The notes under the pieces: model-generated
Database searches by the model: none
What the model saw: the letters and a program-made list of their open reading frames with translations, nothing else
What the model was told of the DNA's origin: nothing
Shown here: piece after piece, positions 47,490-58,540 of the stretch
Position numbering within the stretch: the first letter of the stretch is position 1
Layout: each line of letters begins with the position of its first letter
Assembly: GCA_003868215.1 (NCBI GenBank)
Contig: QWDQ01000026.1
Span: 62,001-126,000 of the forward strand
Direction: 5' to 3'
DNA length: 64,000 nucleotides
Source of the DNA: Pseudophaeomoniella oleicola
Lineage: Eukaryota > Ascomycota > Eurotiomycetes > Phaeomoniellales > Phaeomoniellaceae
Program-made: the position numbers and the translations under genes

Positions 47490-50400
47490 ATGGCGAGTAC
47501 CGACAGTGATGTTAAGCCGCTTAGATCAGCCTTCGACAGTCCCTACTTCGGAGAAGACACTTCGTTCCGTATTGACCAGCCAATTGGGTCGATGTCCATA
47601 TCGCCTTGTGGGCGGGATGTTGTATTAGCATCGTTCGGACCCCTGCTCTTCTGGACACTCGTACCGCGCTGATATGTTGCAGGAAAGAGGGTTTGCATAT
47701 AATCGATCTCGACTCGCCATACTCGCCTCCTCGCCACTTGGCGCATCACACTTCGTGGGAAGTTGCGGATGTACAGTGGTCTCCATTCGCTTTACGGGAT
47801 TCATGGATCGTCAGTACATCAAACCAGAAGGCCTTGGTATGGAACGTTGGAGCGAAGTCGACGCAAGATTATATTGAATTTGTTCTTCATGGCCATAGTC
47901 GAGCCATCACGGATATCAACTTCTCGGCTCACCACCCGGATGTGCTTGCGACATGTGCTGTAGATGGTTTTGTTCACTGTTGGGACTTGAGAGCTCCGAA
48001 CCGCCCAGTGATATCTTTTTCAGATTGGTTTGCAGGAGCAACACAGGTGAAATGGAATAGGCAGAACTCTCATGTGGTCGCGAGCTCTCACGATAGATAC
48101 CTTCGGATATGGGATGATCGGATGGGCGCCTATCCTATACGCTCGATCGAAGCTCATACCACGAAGATCTACGGGGTAGACTGGAACAGGAACCATGAAA
48201 ATCAGATAGTGACTTGCTCTCTCGATAAGACTATCAAATTCTGGAACACCGAGACGCCCGAGGACGTACCAGATCGGGTCCTTGAAACAGGATTTCCCGT
48301 CTGGCGAGCTCGACATACACCCTTCGGTCGAGGACTCCTTGCTATGCCCCAGCGTGAAAACAGCGACTTGCATCTGTATGATCGTCGCTATGAATCTGAA
48401 TCTGGAGGATACAGAGATTCTCCTGTAGCAACCTTCCCAGGTCATCGTGGACAAGTCAAGGAATTCCTTTGGCGATCGCGGGGTACAATCGAGAACAGTG
48501 TCGACCACAGAGATTTCCAATTGGTGACATGGGGCACAGACAGGCAGCTTCGTCTCCACCGAATAGAAGATGAAACCTTGCAGGCTACTGGCTATGAGAA
48601 AGGTGTAACTACTGTTCAGAAGTTCAACTTCTCTCGCCGCGGTGCTGAGTACAAAACCTTTAGAGATGAGCCTTCAGATGAATCTAACGGCACATTTATA
48701 CATCTGCCGGGCCAGTCGTTCCAGATGCGGTCTCAAAATGGCAGTGGTGTCGGTATGCGCAAAGTAAACTTTCCTGTTCGTGGTTGGATGCAATCCCAAG
48801 GGTTGCGTATTGGTATGCACGGCAGGTCTATACTTAGACAAGACATGAACCCTATTGCATGGATGAAGAACGTCAAGATTTCTTCAGAAGATTTGGAAGC
48901 ACTAAGCGATGAGATCACTCAAGTTAGTGACAAGTTCACTAAAGTCTCCTTTGACATGGTCGATATTCAGCAACGCAAGGCAGCTATTGCTTTGCATGGG
49001 CCTTGGGGCAATGAGAACGTTCCTGTCTACCTGAAAGTCGACATCAAGTTTCCGAGAGATTACCCGAGAGCTGCTTCACCACATTTTACCGTTCAGAAAA
49101 CGGCCTCAATGACAGATGAGCTTTCAAAGCGGCTATTGACAGACATCAAAGTAATCGCGGAGGCATATGTCAAGGTGCAACGAGGTTGCGTCGAGGCGGT
49201 CTTGCGTTATCTATTACGCGAGCAAGACGTCAACGAGATCTTAGCCATCGTCCAAAGAGAAGACTTTGATCCTGATAAACTTTCGGGAAGCGCCTTGATA
49301 GAGGACGTATCCAGCGACGAAGACGATGAGGATGTTGGCAATTTTCAAGGTCAAGCAGGATTGACGTCTTCCGAGATTCTCAACCAGAATGTATTGGTAC
49401 CCGTCGCCAAGGGTTGTGGAGCGCTCTGGGCAGAAAATGGCCAGCTTGTTTGTTTCTTTCCCGCACGATCAAAAGAGCCTCGCTCTTTCTTCGACGCATT
49501 GGGCCTAAACGATGCAGAGCGACCTCGCTCGGACAAAATCTTCGAGGGGTTTGGGAGGTTCCACACCTCATCGCCCGGGCCTAAAGGCACTGTGGGCACT
49601 ACAATCACGAATGACGATGCTGCATCAGAGTCCTCTACTGGCTACCTCAGCTCCTCTTCCTCGTCTAGCTCTTCCAGTGCCTCGGGCGATGATGCTCAAC
49701 AGCTTCTATCCCACCCATGGGGTACTGTGGGGTTGCGTCACTCTCGCTCCCACGAGAATTCACAGAAGTCAACAAACGGTCTATCTGCTTCCAAGACGAC
49801 GTTGCCAACGGCAAAGAGTCTGGTTTCTTTGCATAATATGACCGATCTCCTCCCGGTGAAACGCGAGCTAGCATGGGAGTACAAAGTGTTTGGTCACGGG
49901 CCAGACGTCTGCGCCCACAACGCAGAAGTTGCTATCAGACACGACAACCTACCCCTCGCTCAGGTCTGGCACTTGGTAAAGCTGATGTTATCCGACGAAG
50001 TTCCTTATGAGACGATCCACCAGGCGGATTCAGGAGCAAGTATCAATCTTATTGCTCGGTCCACGTGGTCCACGTTGAATCGAAAAGATAGTGGTGTTGA
50101 TCTGAGAGCCGATGTAGAGAAAGACAGTGGGGAAGCTCGGAGAGCAAGGTTGAGATGGGGTGGGCATGCTTTCGGAGGGCAATGGCTAGTCCCAAAACTA
50201 TTCGCTTACTTCGAAGCTCGCGCCGATGTGCAGATGCTAGCGATGCTCTCCTGCATACTACACGAGCCGATCTATGACGCAGTCAAGCCTGGCTCTGCTT
50301 CGGATCTGGTCCGGTCGCAGAGCCTTCTTACAATACCCACTTTGTCCGTTGACTACTTCCCTTCACATGAAGTTGCCCAGTCAATACTCGGTCAGCAGTC

Positions 50401-52099
50401 CCACCATCTCACACAACTCATGTCTCTTGGCACGCCGCTATCAGCGAACCCGACTGCGAATCCGTCCTTCAGTTCTTCCGTCGAGCTCGCGCCCATGGAA
50501 GCACCGTCAGCATCCGCAAGCTCAACGCCTCCATCAGGTCACTCTGCGGCAATGGACCAATTACGTCGCTCTAGTCGCAGGAGTTTTGATAGCAGAGAGC
50601 GCGATCGAGTGCCATTGGCACGGCAAACAACCACTCTTTCCACTTCACCGGAGGGCATGAGGCTGAGCCGCCGTACAAACTCAAGCCTCGCACCGTCACA
50701 GTCGCGGGTCAGTATGCATACCCAGAATCAGACTTACTCCAGTTCACCTGCCGTGGCCGCGCTTGAGGTAACGAAAAGGTCCAGTCCTTCTTCTAGTTTC
50801 GTCAGTCAGCCAACAACAGCCGTAAGCGGTGCTTCCGGATGGGGTTCACCTATGTTTCCTGGTGGAATCCCAACCAAGCGATCACAAGTATCTGGAAACG
50901 TGGCTCTAGATAGCCAATACGGTCTTTTCCATTCAACCACTCCTAGCATGCTCAGTCAATCTGTATCTGACGCAGATCTTGGAAGGAAGCCTATCAGTCG
51001 AGGCCTGTCGTTTCTTACGCAGAAGTCCAGCCCTAGTAAATCAACACAATCGTCGATAACAAAGGTTGTTGGCGGCAAAACATCACGCCGCCGGGTGAGG
51101 TTTAATTTGACTCTCCAAAATCAGAATCTTTTTGATAATGATGGTTATGCCTTTGTTCCTCTTCTTGACCCATTTCAAGTCGCTAGATACAAGTCGTATC
51201 GATCCCAGTACGCCAACATACTCTCGGTCTGGGGCTTTCACATCAAGAAGTGCGAAATTCTAAAATTCGACGGCATGGACAGTTACTACGACGAGCCTTG
51301 GGGCAGGATACGGGCTAGTGATGCTAGCGATGCGACTGCTTCCCATCGAAATGGTTTGCAGAAACATGTCGGAAACTCTGACGCTCTGGCATCGCAAGGC
51401 CTCTTGGCAGCAACTTCGACGCAACACCGAAGAAGTGGTGATTCGTACGCTATTTCTCTCGAAACAGCTGGTCTAGACCTACGAAATCACTGCATCCGGT
51501 GCGGTGATTCCATGACTGCTGTCCAGAAAGGTGGCGCGGCTGTCAGCTGGTCATGTCCATCCTGTCCCATCGACGCGAGGATATCCGGCAAACGATTGTT
51601 TTGTAGTATCTGTGAAGAGGCCATTACAGGCTCAATGGTGCCTTGCCTGCATTGTGGCCATGTCACTTGCTTTTCATGCGCTGAGTATTGGTTTTCTGAA
51701 AGCAATGACCATGGCGCAGAGTCCTCGAGCGTCTGCCCCTCAGGATGTGGCTGTATATGTTCCCAGTCACAATTAGCATCCGTTCCATGGCCTGCAGGTG
51801 CGGACGATGATGCGCGTTCTGACACAGCCACGGAAGTCATGTCGGTTACTCCATCAGTGAACACCAGCAGTCTAGGTACTTTGACGGAAGACTCCCGGGA
51901 GAGCGTGGTGGGACCAGAAGAAGAGGGCTGGGAAGATGAGTCTGAAGACGAGTCCTTAACAGATGATGCTATCTGGGGCAATTCGAACATCGCTTCTCTC
52001 GGCAGGGGTCTCGGTGGTGGATTGAGCCGTGGCCTTCAAAGTCAGGCAAGTCAAGAGACGATTCGGAGAGCCGACAGTCTTAATACTATGCGATCCTGA
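47490..52099 (+). CDS. MTC5: SEACAT/GATOR2 subunit Mtc5/Sea3 (WDR59)
   Basis: Spliced gene, exons 47490-47632 and 47683-52099, 1519 residues. Mtc5 (human WDR59) is part of the SEA/GATOR2 complex on the vacuole, which relays amino-acid status to TORC1. Parts in order: a WD40 propeller (about 35-400, with LHGHSRAITDINFSAHHPDV, VKWNRQNSHVVASSHDRYLR and GVDWNRNHENQIVTCSLDKT), an RWD domain (about 430-560), a long Ser-rich linker (about 600-1180, partly disordered, including a SSSSSSSSS run), a conserved region RYKSYRSQYANILSVWGFHI, and a C-terminal RING-like zinc module at about 1315-1405 (HCIRCGDS, CPSC, CSICEEAITGSMVPCLHCGH and CSCAEYW-type ligands). Intron 1 has a GTTCGG donor; splicing gives RDVVLASKEGLHIIDLDSPY, the family sequence. 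The gene is unusually large but typical for filamentous fungi. Confidence 0.92.
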
Positions 52100-52638
52100 A
52101 GTCTTTTTCTTTTGTGTTCGATAAAATCAATGGTGGTAATGTTTGGGCATAGCGCGGCGTTTGGAGATGTGTGCTCTTTTTCAATATACCACTGGGACGA
52201 TACTGCTGTGGGGGAAAACGTTGGGGGATGGGCGTTAAGTAGAAGCATTAGTTACTACATATGATCTGCCGTGACAGGGGCATACCGGACAGCTAAAAAT
52301 GATATCATTGACAATCTATCTCTGTACATACAACATAGATTTGGTCCTGTACTTTCGAGTTTGCTTCGCAGAAGTCTCTGCAAAGGGAACTAATTAACTA
52401 TCTTCGTACACTGATTTATGTTAGATTGGTAGGTACCTAGGTAGGCAGTATTCGTCCTCAATTTGCAACATAAGAGGACGGAGGAGAAGAGTGCTCGTAA
52501 GGCTTCAATGATACCGTCGATAGATCATTCCATAGCTGAGTCGAGTAGATAGTATGTACCTAGCCTGACAGTTTCCAAGTGCCATGCACTGGAACTGGAT
52601 CATACTGCCTATTGTGCTCCATGCCCAGTGCTATTGTG

Positions 52639-52664
52639 TGCTCGCTCGCTCGCTCGCTCGCTCA
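52639..52664. repeat. GCTC tetranucleotide array
   Basis: About six perfect CGCT units. Confidence 0.9.
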
Positions 52665-52973
52665 GTGAAGAGTTGTGTCAATCTCCTGAATACGCTTACC
52701 TTATTCGGGGTGGTGATGAAGCCCACCAGCCTCCCCTTCCCTCCTCTTCCTCCTCCACCACGATCCCCCATCTCCTCCTATTGTCTGCTTCACCAGCAAA
52801 TGAAAATATTGATGGTTTGAATCTTTGAATCGACGTGGATATCTGCACACGCTCGTTTTTCGATATTTCAAAATCTCCCTCGCCCTTCGATTCTTCCTCC
52901 TCCCATACTTTCAAACATCTACCCATTCTTTCCCCTGTGATAGCTGAATTGCAACTGCTCTATCATCAGCTTT

Positions 52974-53215
52974 GCTTAGCAGATTACTACACCCTTGTAT
53001 CTCTGATATCTGAACCTTCGAGTCCAAGTATACTTGGACTTGATAGCCAGTTCTCATCAGCGCCCTGCTTCGCTTCAAATCTCTTCTCAAAATTGTTTAG
53101 CGGATTACCACACTCACATCTTCTTGATATCAGAACGATCGAGTCCAAGTTTACTTGGACTTGATAAGCAGCTTTCACTTTTCACCTGCTTCGTTTTGAA
53201 TCTCTGCTTCTGACT
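52974..53215. repeat. diverged 121-bp tandem duplication with internal palindromes
   Basis: Units 52974-53094 and 53095-53215 align end to end without gaps at roughly two thirds identity by eye. The best-kept part of each is an inverted repeat: AGTCCAAGTATACTTGGACT at 53021-53040 is a perfect 20-bp palindrome, and AGTCCAAGTTTACTTGGACT at 53142-53161 is the same with its two central bases mismatched. The arms are unchanged between the units while the flanks have drifted, which suggests the palindrome is selected. The block ends 42 bp before the start codon of the Ser-rich gene. Confidence 0.8.
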
Positions 53216-53256
53216 TTGTGTCTGCTTACCTTCCCTCTGTCGTCCTCGTCATCACA

Positions 53257-54678
53257 ATGGAGTCGACTCGAGCTCTCGGTGGCCTGGTACGAGAGAAGTC
53301 AAGAATGAGAGTGAAGATTGTTGGCGGCCTCTCCTCTGGAATGGCGATCGACATCAAAGACATGTACGGTCAGGAGGAGCCCGACGACAAGCACAATGGC
53401 AGCCACGAGAACGACGCCTGCTTCAACGACGGCTACCAAGAGGAGCTCTACGACCAGCTGACAGAGCTGGCCGATCTGATGGGCAAAATGACCCTTCAAG
53501 ACACTGTTGAAAGTTTGATAATGAAGATGTCAAATCTCTCAGTGGAGGACCTGTCATATCCTCACTCACCATCCTTCTTTCCCTCCTCGTCATCATCCTC
53601 GTTCTCTTCCTCCTCCTCCTCATCGATCTTCTCAGAGGCATCAGTTGTCTCTTCCACCATCTCCGTCGAAGTCGACATGACCGACGTTCCTCTCCCTTCT
53701 CCTTCTCCAATCTCTCCCCTGAGGGTCGCTCCAATCCCGACTCATCGTCGTGCGCCACCAACGACGATCGACCGCCCAGCGTCAAAGAGCCTCAGAAGAG
53801 TGCTACGCTGGATCCCTGCGATCATTCGTTCCAGTACTCGTCGAGTCCACAAGGCTGCATACCGCGCTGTGGCCTCCTCTTCCTCGCCGCCAGTACAACA
53901 GCTGGTGGGCCCGTCCTCGCCTCTTCCTCAGCTTGCCTCTCCTCCACTGTCTCCAGTGGTACTGCCGCTTTCAGCGCAGTCCGAAGAGGCGGTCGTCCAG
54001 GCTGAACGTGATGTCAAGGGCTTCGAAACACCTGCTTCCGAGTTGCTGCTTCCAGCGCAACTCGAGCAGCCAATAGTCCATGCCGAGCATGATGCCGGCC
54101 ACAGCAACACCAGTGTTCCGCATGCACCAGCCACACCGGTAGAAACTGTCAAGGATATTGGAGAGCTATGGAAGCACGGTGTTCTCGCCGAGCTAGAAGA
54201 AGTGCAGCCAGTGCCGAGAAGAGCACTATCAAAGAAGCTGCGAGAAAAGCGGAAGTCAGAGTTTGCGAGCCTCCCCGACTTCAACCCTGCAGTGTTCGAG
54301 CTCCTTGTCGGGATACAGCTGCAGAGGGGTCGCAACCCCCGAGACATGATGGACGCAAATCTGGCCAGCAAGCTCGGAGACAAGTGGGCGGTGGATTACG
54401 CCAGAATCGACAGCATGGTGGCTCTGAAGGGCTTCGTCGGAAATTCACAAGTCAGCTACTACGATCCGGAGACCGAACATGGCTCAAATGCCATCGGGAA
54501 CAACAAAGAATTGTTCGAAACCATGTATCAGAAGATCATGGACGGTCACCAGTGGCTCATGGACGAAGTCGTTTGCGAGTGGGCTCAGAGCTCCGAGAAG
54601 AACTTGGAAACATTGCGCCACATCATCAGAAGAGCTGGATGGACTCCAAGAGATGTGGCAGACAACAAGTCGCAATGA
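53257..54678 (+). CDS. orphan Ser/Pro-rich protein
   Basis: I do not recognise this protein. The start at ATG 53257 (MESTRALGGLVREKSRMRVK) is preferred to an in-frame non-ATG extension; it gives 473 residues. A helical N-terminal part (QEELYDQLTELADLMGKMTL near 70-95) is followed by a Ser run of mixed codons (about 112-130), a basic stretch (SKSLRRVLRWIPAIIRSSTR near 180) and Pro/Ser-rich linkers. The last 150 residues look folded and helical (FNPAVFELLVGIQLQRGRNP, then WLMDEVVCEWAQ and LRHIIRRAGWTPRDVADNKS). Codon use is C/G-biased, like a real expressed gene, although no relative is known to me. It is probably lineage-restricted. Its leader carries the duplicated palindrome. Confidence 0.6.
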   Translation: MESTRALGGLVREKSRMRVKIVGGLSSGMAIDIKDMYGQEEPDDKHNGSHENDACFNDGYQEELYDQLTELADLMGKMTLQDTVESLIMKMSNLSVEDLSYPHSPSFFPSSSSSSFSSSSSSSIFSEASVVSSTISVEVDMTDVPLPSPSPISPLRVAPIPTHRRAPPTTIDRPASKSLRRVLRWIPAIIRSSTRRVHKAAYRAVASSSSPPVQQLVGPSSPLPQLASPPLSPVVLPLSAQSEEAVVQAERDVKGFETPASELLLPAQLEQPIVHAEHDAGHSNTSVPHAPATPVETVKDIGELWKHGVLAELEEVQPVPRRALSKKLREKRKSEFASLPDFNPAVFELLVGIQLQRGRNPRDMMDANLASKLGDKWAVDYARIDSMVALKGFVGNSQVSYYDPETEHGSNAIGNNKELFETMYQKIMDGHQWLMDEVVCEWAQSSEKNLETLRHIIRRAGWTPRDVADNKSQ

Positions 54679-56551
54679 GCTCGGAAACTGACAGAAGGGG
54701 ACACATGCTAAAGGAAAGGCTGCTTTTGGTACGGAAGAGAATCCGGAACACCATCACGCGCTTTGACTTGTGCTCAACCAACCTCACCTTGACGTCAGCT
54801 CAGAGATAAAGAATGAGCCGAGCTTTTAGAAAAGGCAGCACAGGAATACCACCATGCGCCTGGACTCACCCATTACTCAACTCGCCACCCCTTGCTGTCG
54901 ACTTGAGGATGAAGACCAAGATAGGTCTTGAGACACTGGCTGCGCCGTTCAAGCAATGATTTGGAACGAGCTATGCGCCGTGCTCATATATAGCACCATC
55001 AACCTCAGCCTCGCACCTGACGACGAAGACATTAGGAGTTGGACAGCAGACCGCGTGGGCCTAGGAAACCACCTAGGACCAATCACACATTCCCATCTAC
55101 ATTCGACACAATCACCCTGAAGATCAACTCAACTCGGAGAGCGAAGATGATAAGGATCGCGAATTATGGCGATTACATCCGGCATTGATTCTGTAACTTT
55201 TCGAAGTCAGCAAAGACCGAAGTCAGATCAAAACCAGCGCCGATGATGCACAAAGGGATGCATCAGCACAATATCACCAAATATGTGATGAGATTTGATT
55301 GTTTTTTATATGGCGTTGGAAGGAGTTTTGTCTCTCAAGACTGGTTGATATTGCGATGGAGTTTATTGAGAGGGTCTTCAGAAGTATTGCTGCCATGGCT
55401 GATGGAAGGTCGCCGTCGACACAATGGGCTCACTTATTAGCGAAGGTGAAGAGATGCTTTTACCTCTTTCTCATTTGAAAGAAGAGACACAACAGAGTCA
55501 GATAGCATCATCATCATCAATTTGAAAACTTCAAAAAGCTCTGCAGATTGGATTGTAGTCTTTCGAATAGTGATTGTAAAAGATTCTTGTTCTTTGCGAC
55601 AGATCTTCATTACCCCATGGAACAACTCTCTCCACTCCCATCGATGTACTATCCATCTCAACATCTTCAAAGCTTGTACCGACTGGACCAGACAATACCT
55701 CATACACCATGGCAAGCAACGGTTGCTCTGTTATCAACAGTCAGAGATTGAAATGCGTTTTTGCTTCTGAGCTACCTGTTTTCATCAATACTGACATCTA
55801 CGACTTTACATCTTCTCTCTTCTTAGCTTCTAGCCTGTACCCTATGTCCGTTTCAGATCCCGGACACTAATACACTCGAGATCTACCTGCGCATCATGTT
55901 CACCGTTTCTCTCCTAGGCTCTCTCTATTAGTGCCCGGAGATCTACCGATCCCGCGTCGTGAAGAATGTATAGCGTCTCTCGGACAGATCCTCCTGCGAT
56001 CACGTCTTCCCGCGCCTCCCTCTAGAGCTCTCTCTCCATTGTTCCATATCTCCACACCGGTAGAGACTCAGTCTTGGGATGGGGACCCAGAATATCTGTA
56101 CTGCAAATGTGTGTCCGTAACCACATAGGTATGGGCGCATAGATTGTTCTACGTGCCTCATTGTTCGGAGCTCCGAGGAATCCCTTTGTTCGAGAAGGTC
56201 TGGATATATGGCGTCTAGTGGACAGGTACGCTTCTTGAATCCGGAAATAGCTAGGCAGGACGGATATGAGACCTGATATTGTTTAGAACATATCAATGCT
56301 CTTCCGAGGAGTGATGCTTTTCCCGCAGCATTCGTCAGGGGATAGGTGAGGCTTAGCGAATAACACAGACCTTGATTCGAATGGCGTTGTCTATTTCTAT
56401 TTCTATCTCTATCGTCTATTTGGTTTTCGAAGTCATTCTGGGGTGTTGAGAGTCTTCGCTTCTCGTCCAAGGCACAGACTGCCTTGTGGACCACTTGAGC
56501 ACGGAGCAACTCGAATGATACCGAAATGTCGAGCGCACCACCAAGCCAACA
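54679..56551. other. 1.9-kb gene-free region
   Basis: No gene supported; the 169-codon minus frame at 56000-56509 has no protein character I can recognise. No notable repeat. Confidence 0.45.
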
Positions 56552-57292
56552 TTATAAGAGGCCTTTGGCTTCTTTGTCATCGCACAGCTTCGACATGAAT
56601 TCAATGTTATGTTGATCATCACCTTCGCGGTAGCCCGGCATCAAGGCGAGCCATTCATATACGCCTTTCCGCAATGCCTTTGGCAACCTAGATGGCTGCT
56701 GAAGCACCTCGTCAAATGCACTTGCGATGGACCGTGCAAGGTCCTCGATCACATAGTCACCTGCTGTCCTCGTGTCGCCGGCACGGCTGCTCATGGTCAG
56801 GCCAGCCTTGTATTCCCGCATGGCATCCACAGATATGGTCTTCGTCCTCGGCCAGAAAGAACTCATCAGGTTCCATTTATCTCCTGTGTCTTTTTGATCG
56901 CCAGCACCACGGAAATCAGTCCGTATGATAACTGATGGTATGTCGGCCATCTTGGCGATCATATATTCGACTACGGTTCCTGCGTCGAGCTCTGATCCGT
57001 CGTACGTAAACAAGGCCAGATCACATGACAATAAGGCTCGAATGTCTTGGTCCCTTATCGAGTGAGTTGATGTGTCCCGCTGCTCTAGATCCTGGGGGAG
57101 GACGGGGATGAACTTTCCGCCGGAGTAAGAAGTCACAGCATTTGCCAGAAGCGTATTGAGATGCAGTTCAGCCAGTGTAAAGAGTGGCCCAGCGTGGTAG
57201 TATGTATAAGATTTAGGTGGCTGTGATATAGTTTCTGTGGCCGGATCTGGCGAGACATGGACGTCCAGGACCGAATTGTCCGTCTCGGTCAT
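56552..57292 (-). CDS. nucleoside 2-deoxyribosyltransferase-like protein
   Basis: Single-exon gene of 246 residues, starting at ATG 57292 (MTETDNSVLD). It resembles the nucleoside 2-deoxyribosyltransferase family, which moves deoxyribose between bases in purine or pyrimidine salvage and has relatives that hydrolyse nucleoside phosphates. Visible signatures: the N-terminal YYHAGPLFTLAELHLN strand-helix, ALLSCDLALFTYDGSELDAG, and the motif D103-x-G-T-x-x-E109, where Glu109 would be the nucleophile. The fold is completed by IPSVIIRTDFRG. The family is common in bacteria and patchily distributed in fungi, so horizontal origin somewhere in its past is possible, but codon use here is not obviously foreign. 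The substrate is unknown. Confidence 0.75.
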   Translation of the reverse strand: MTETDNSVLDVHVSPDPATETISQPPKSYTYYHAGPLFTLAELHLNTLLANAVTSYSGGKFIPVLPQDLEQRDTSTHSIRDQDIRALLSCDLALFTYDGSELDAGTVVEYMIAKMADIPSVIIRTDFRGAGDQKDTGDKWNLMSSFWPRTKTISVDAMREYKAGLTMSSRAGDTRTAGDYVIEDLARSIASAFDEVLQQPSRLPKALRKGVYEWLALMPGYREGDDQHNIEFMSKLCDDKEAKGLL

Positions 57293-58540
57293 GATTCGCA
57301 AAAAGGTATCTTAGGTTTGGGCAACGTACGATTGAGGTTCACGGAGTCTCGTCGTCTACTTCTCAATGTGAGAAATGAGTGACACAGATGGACAGAGGTC
57401 AGCGTGACAAACGCCGATCGATATCACAACCGAAGCAATTAATTATTGGCATAGAGCGCACCGTTTAGGCGACGCGGCTCAAGGAGGGAGCGGTAAGCCA
57501 TGACTTACCTATGATTAATTACTGTAATCAGTACTAACCGATTCTAGGCGCAGTAATCCGTGACTATCGATTCGAATCAAACTCCGGAAGAACAGCTTAG
57601 ACATTGGTAATAGATATTCATTCCTGACTTCAGTAAAAGCAGAGTAAAGAACATCCCGGATTTCTAAGAGAAATCTACTTGCTCAGGATGGGCGATTTGA
57701 GTTCTCTTCCCTGTTTGAATCTGGGAAAGGACGGTCCAACAAAGTGACTCGTGATAACCTGTTTCTCGGTGTGTGTCGCAAACCTCAACTCTTCGATCAA
57801 TCAATCCAATATCTCCATCCACGGCGAATTCATCTACTTAGCTCTTCTTCTGGATCGAAATCTGAGAGACAATGACTTCGATTGGGCTGCAGAATCAGAA
57901 TGTTCTCCTGATCAACTCCTCAATACCGCCGTTTCCTGTCAATCCGCAGGCGGTTATCGCCGGGTTATGTTCTGCGCAACTGACTCGAAGTTTTCGATTC
58001 AGTGTCGTTACAGTTTCCAGCGATGCCAGAGTCAAAGCTTCTCTTTGAGGTCACCCGTTCTGCTTCCGGCGATATACAAGGGCCAAGCAAATGTCCTGGA
58101 CGCCAAACGCGCATCCACATTCCTCATTTCCTCAAACTGTGACTTTCTTTTGCTTTATCCCTAGAACAAATGCGATCGTTCGTGAAACGGGACTTCTGAT
58201 TCGCTCATATGGATACTACATTCCAGAAGGACAACAAACTCACTGCCGGGAGGGGGCAGCATGGCCATCGTTTCCATTGTGTTCCTAAACACATGGTTTC
58301 CCGACATTCCTCTTCATATACCATTGTTTCCTGCGTCGCTTCATTTCATTTCATCAATTTTCAGGGTTGTAAACCGCCTGAGTGGCCTTCCAGGACACTG
58401 TCTTCAACGCCACTGCCTTACTAGGCCCTTTGGCACTGAAATAAATGGGCAGCGCCGGGCAGTAGTCGTTTTGACATTCAGTCCTTACCCCGGAACATCG
58501 AAACCCGAGCGGTCCATAGAGGCTGTGGCTGTCGGGGATC
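57293..58540. other. intergenic, divergent promoter side
   Basis: About 1.25 kb between two divergent genes. No gene supported. Confidence 0.45.

Larger units (their letters stand above)
52100..53256. other. intergenic with a palindrome-bearing tandem duplication
   Basis: No gene supported. Contains TACCTAGGTA at 52434-52443, a GCTC array at 52639-52664, CT/TCC-rich tracts at 52730-52780 and the 121-bp tandem duplication at 52974-53215 that forms the leader of the following gene. Confidence 0.55.

Noticed and set aside
56000-56509. 169-codon minus-strand frame
   Set aside because: Composition is irregular, no motif or splice context, and it lies between better-supported genes; probably chance.
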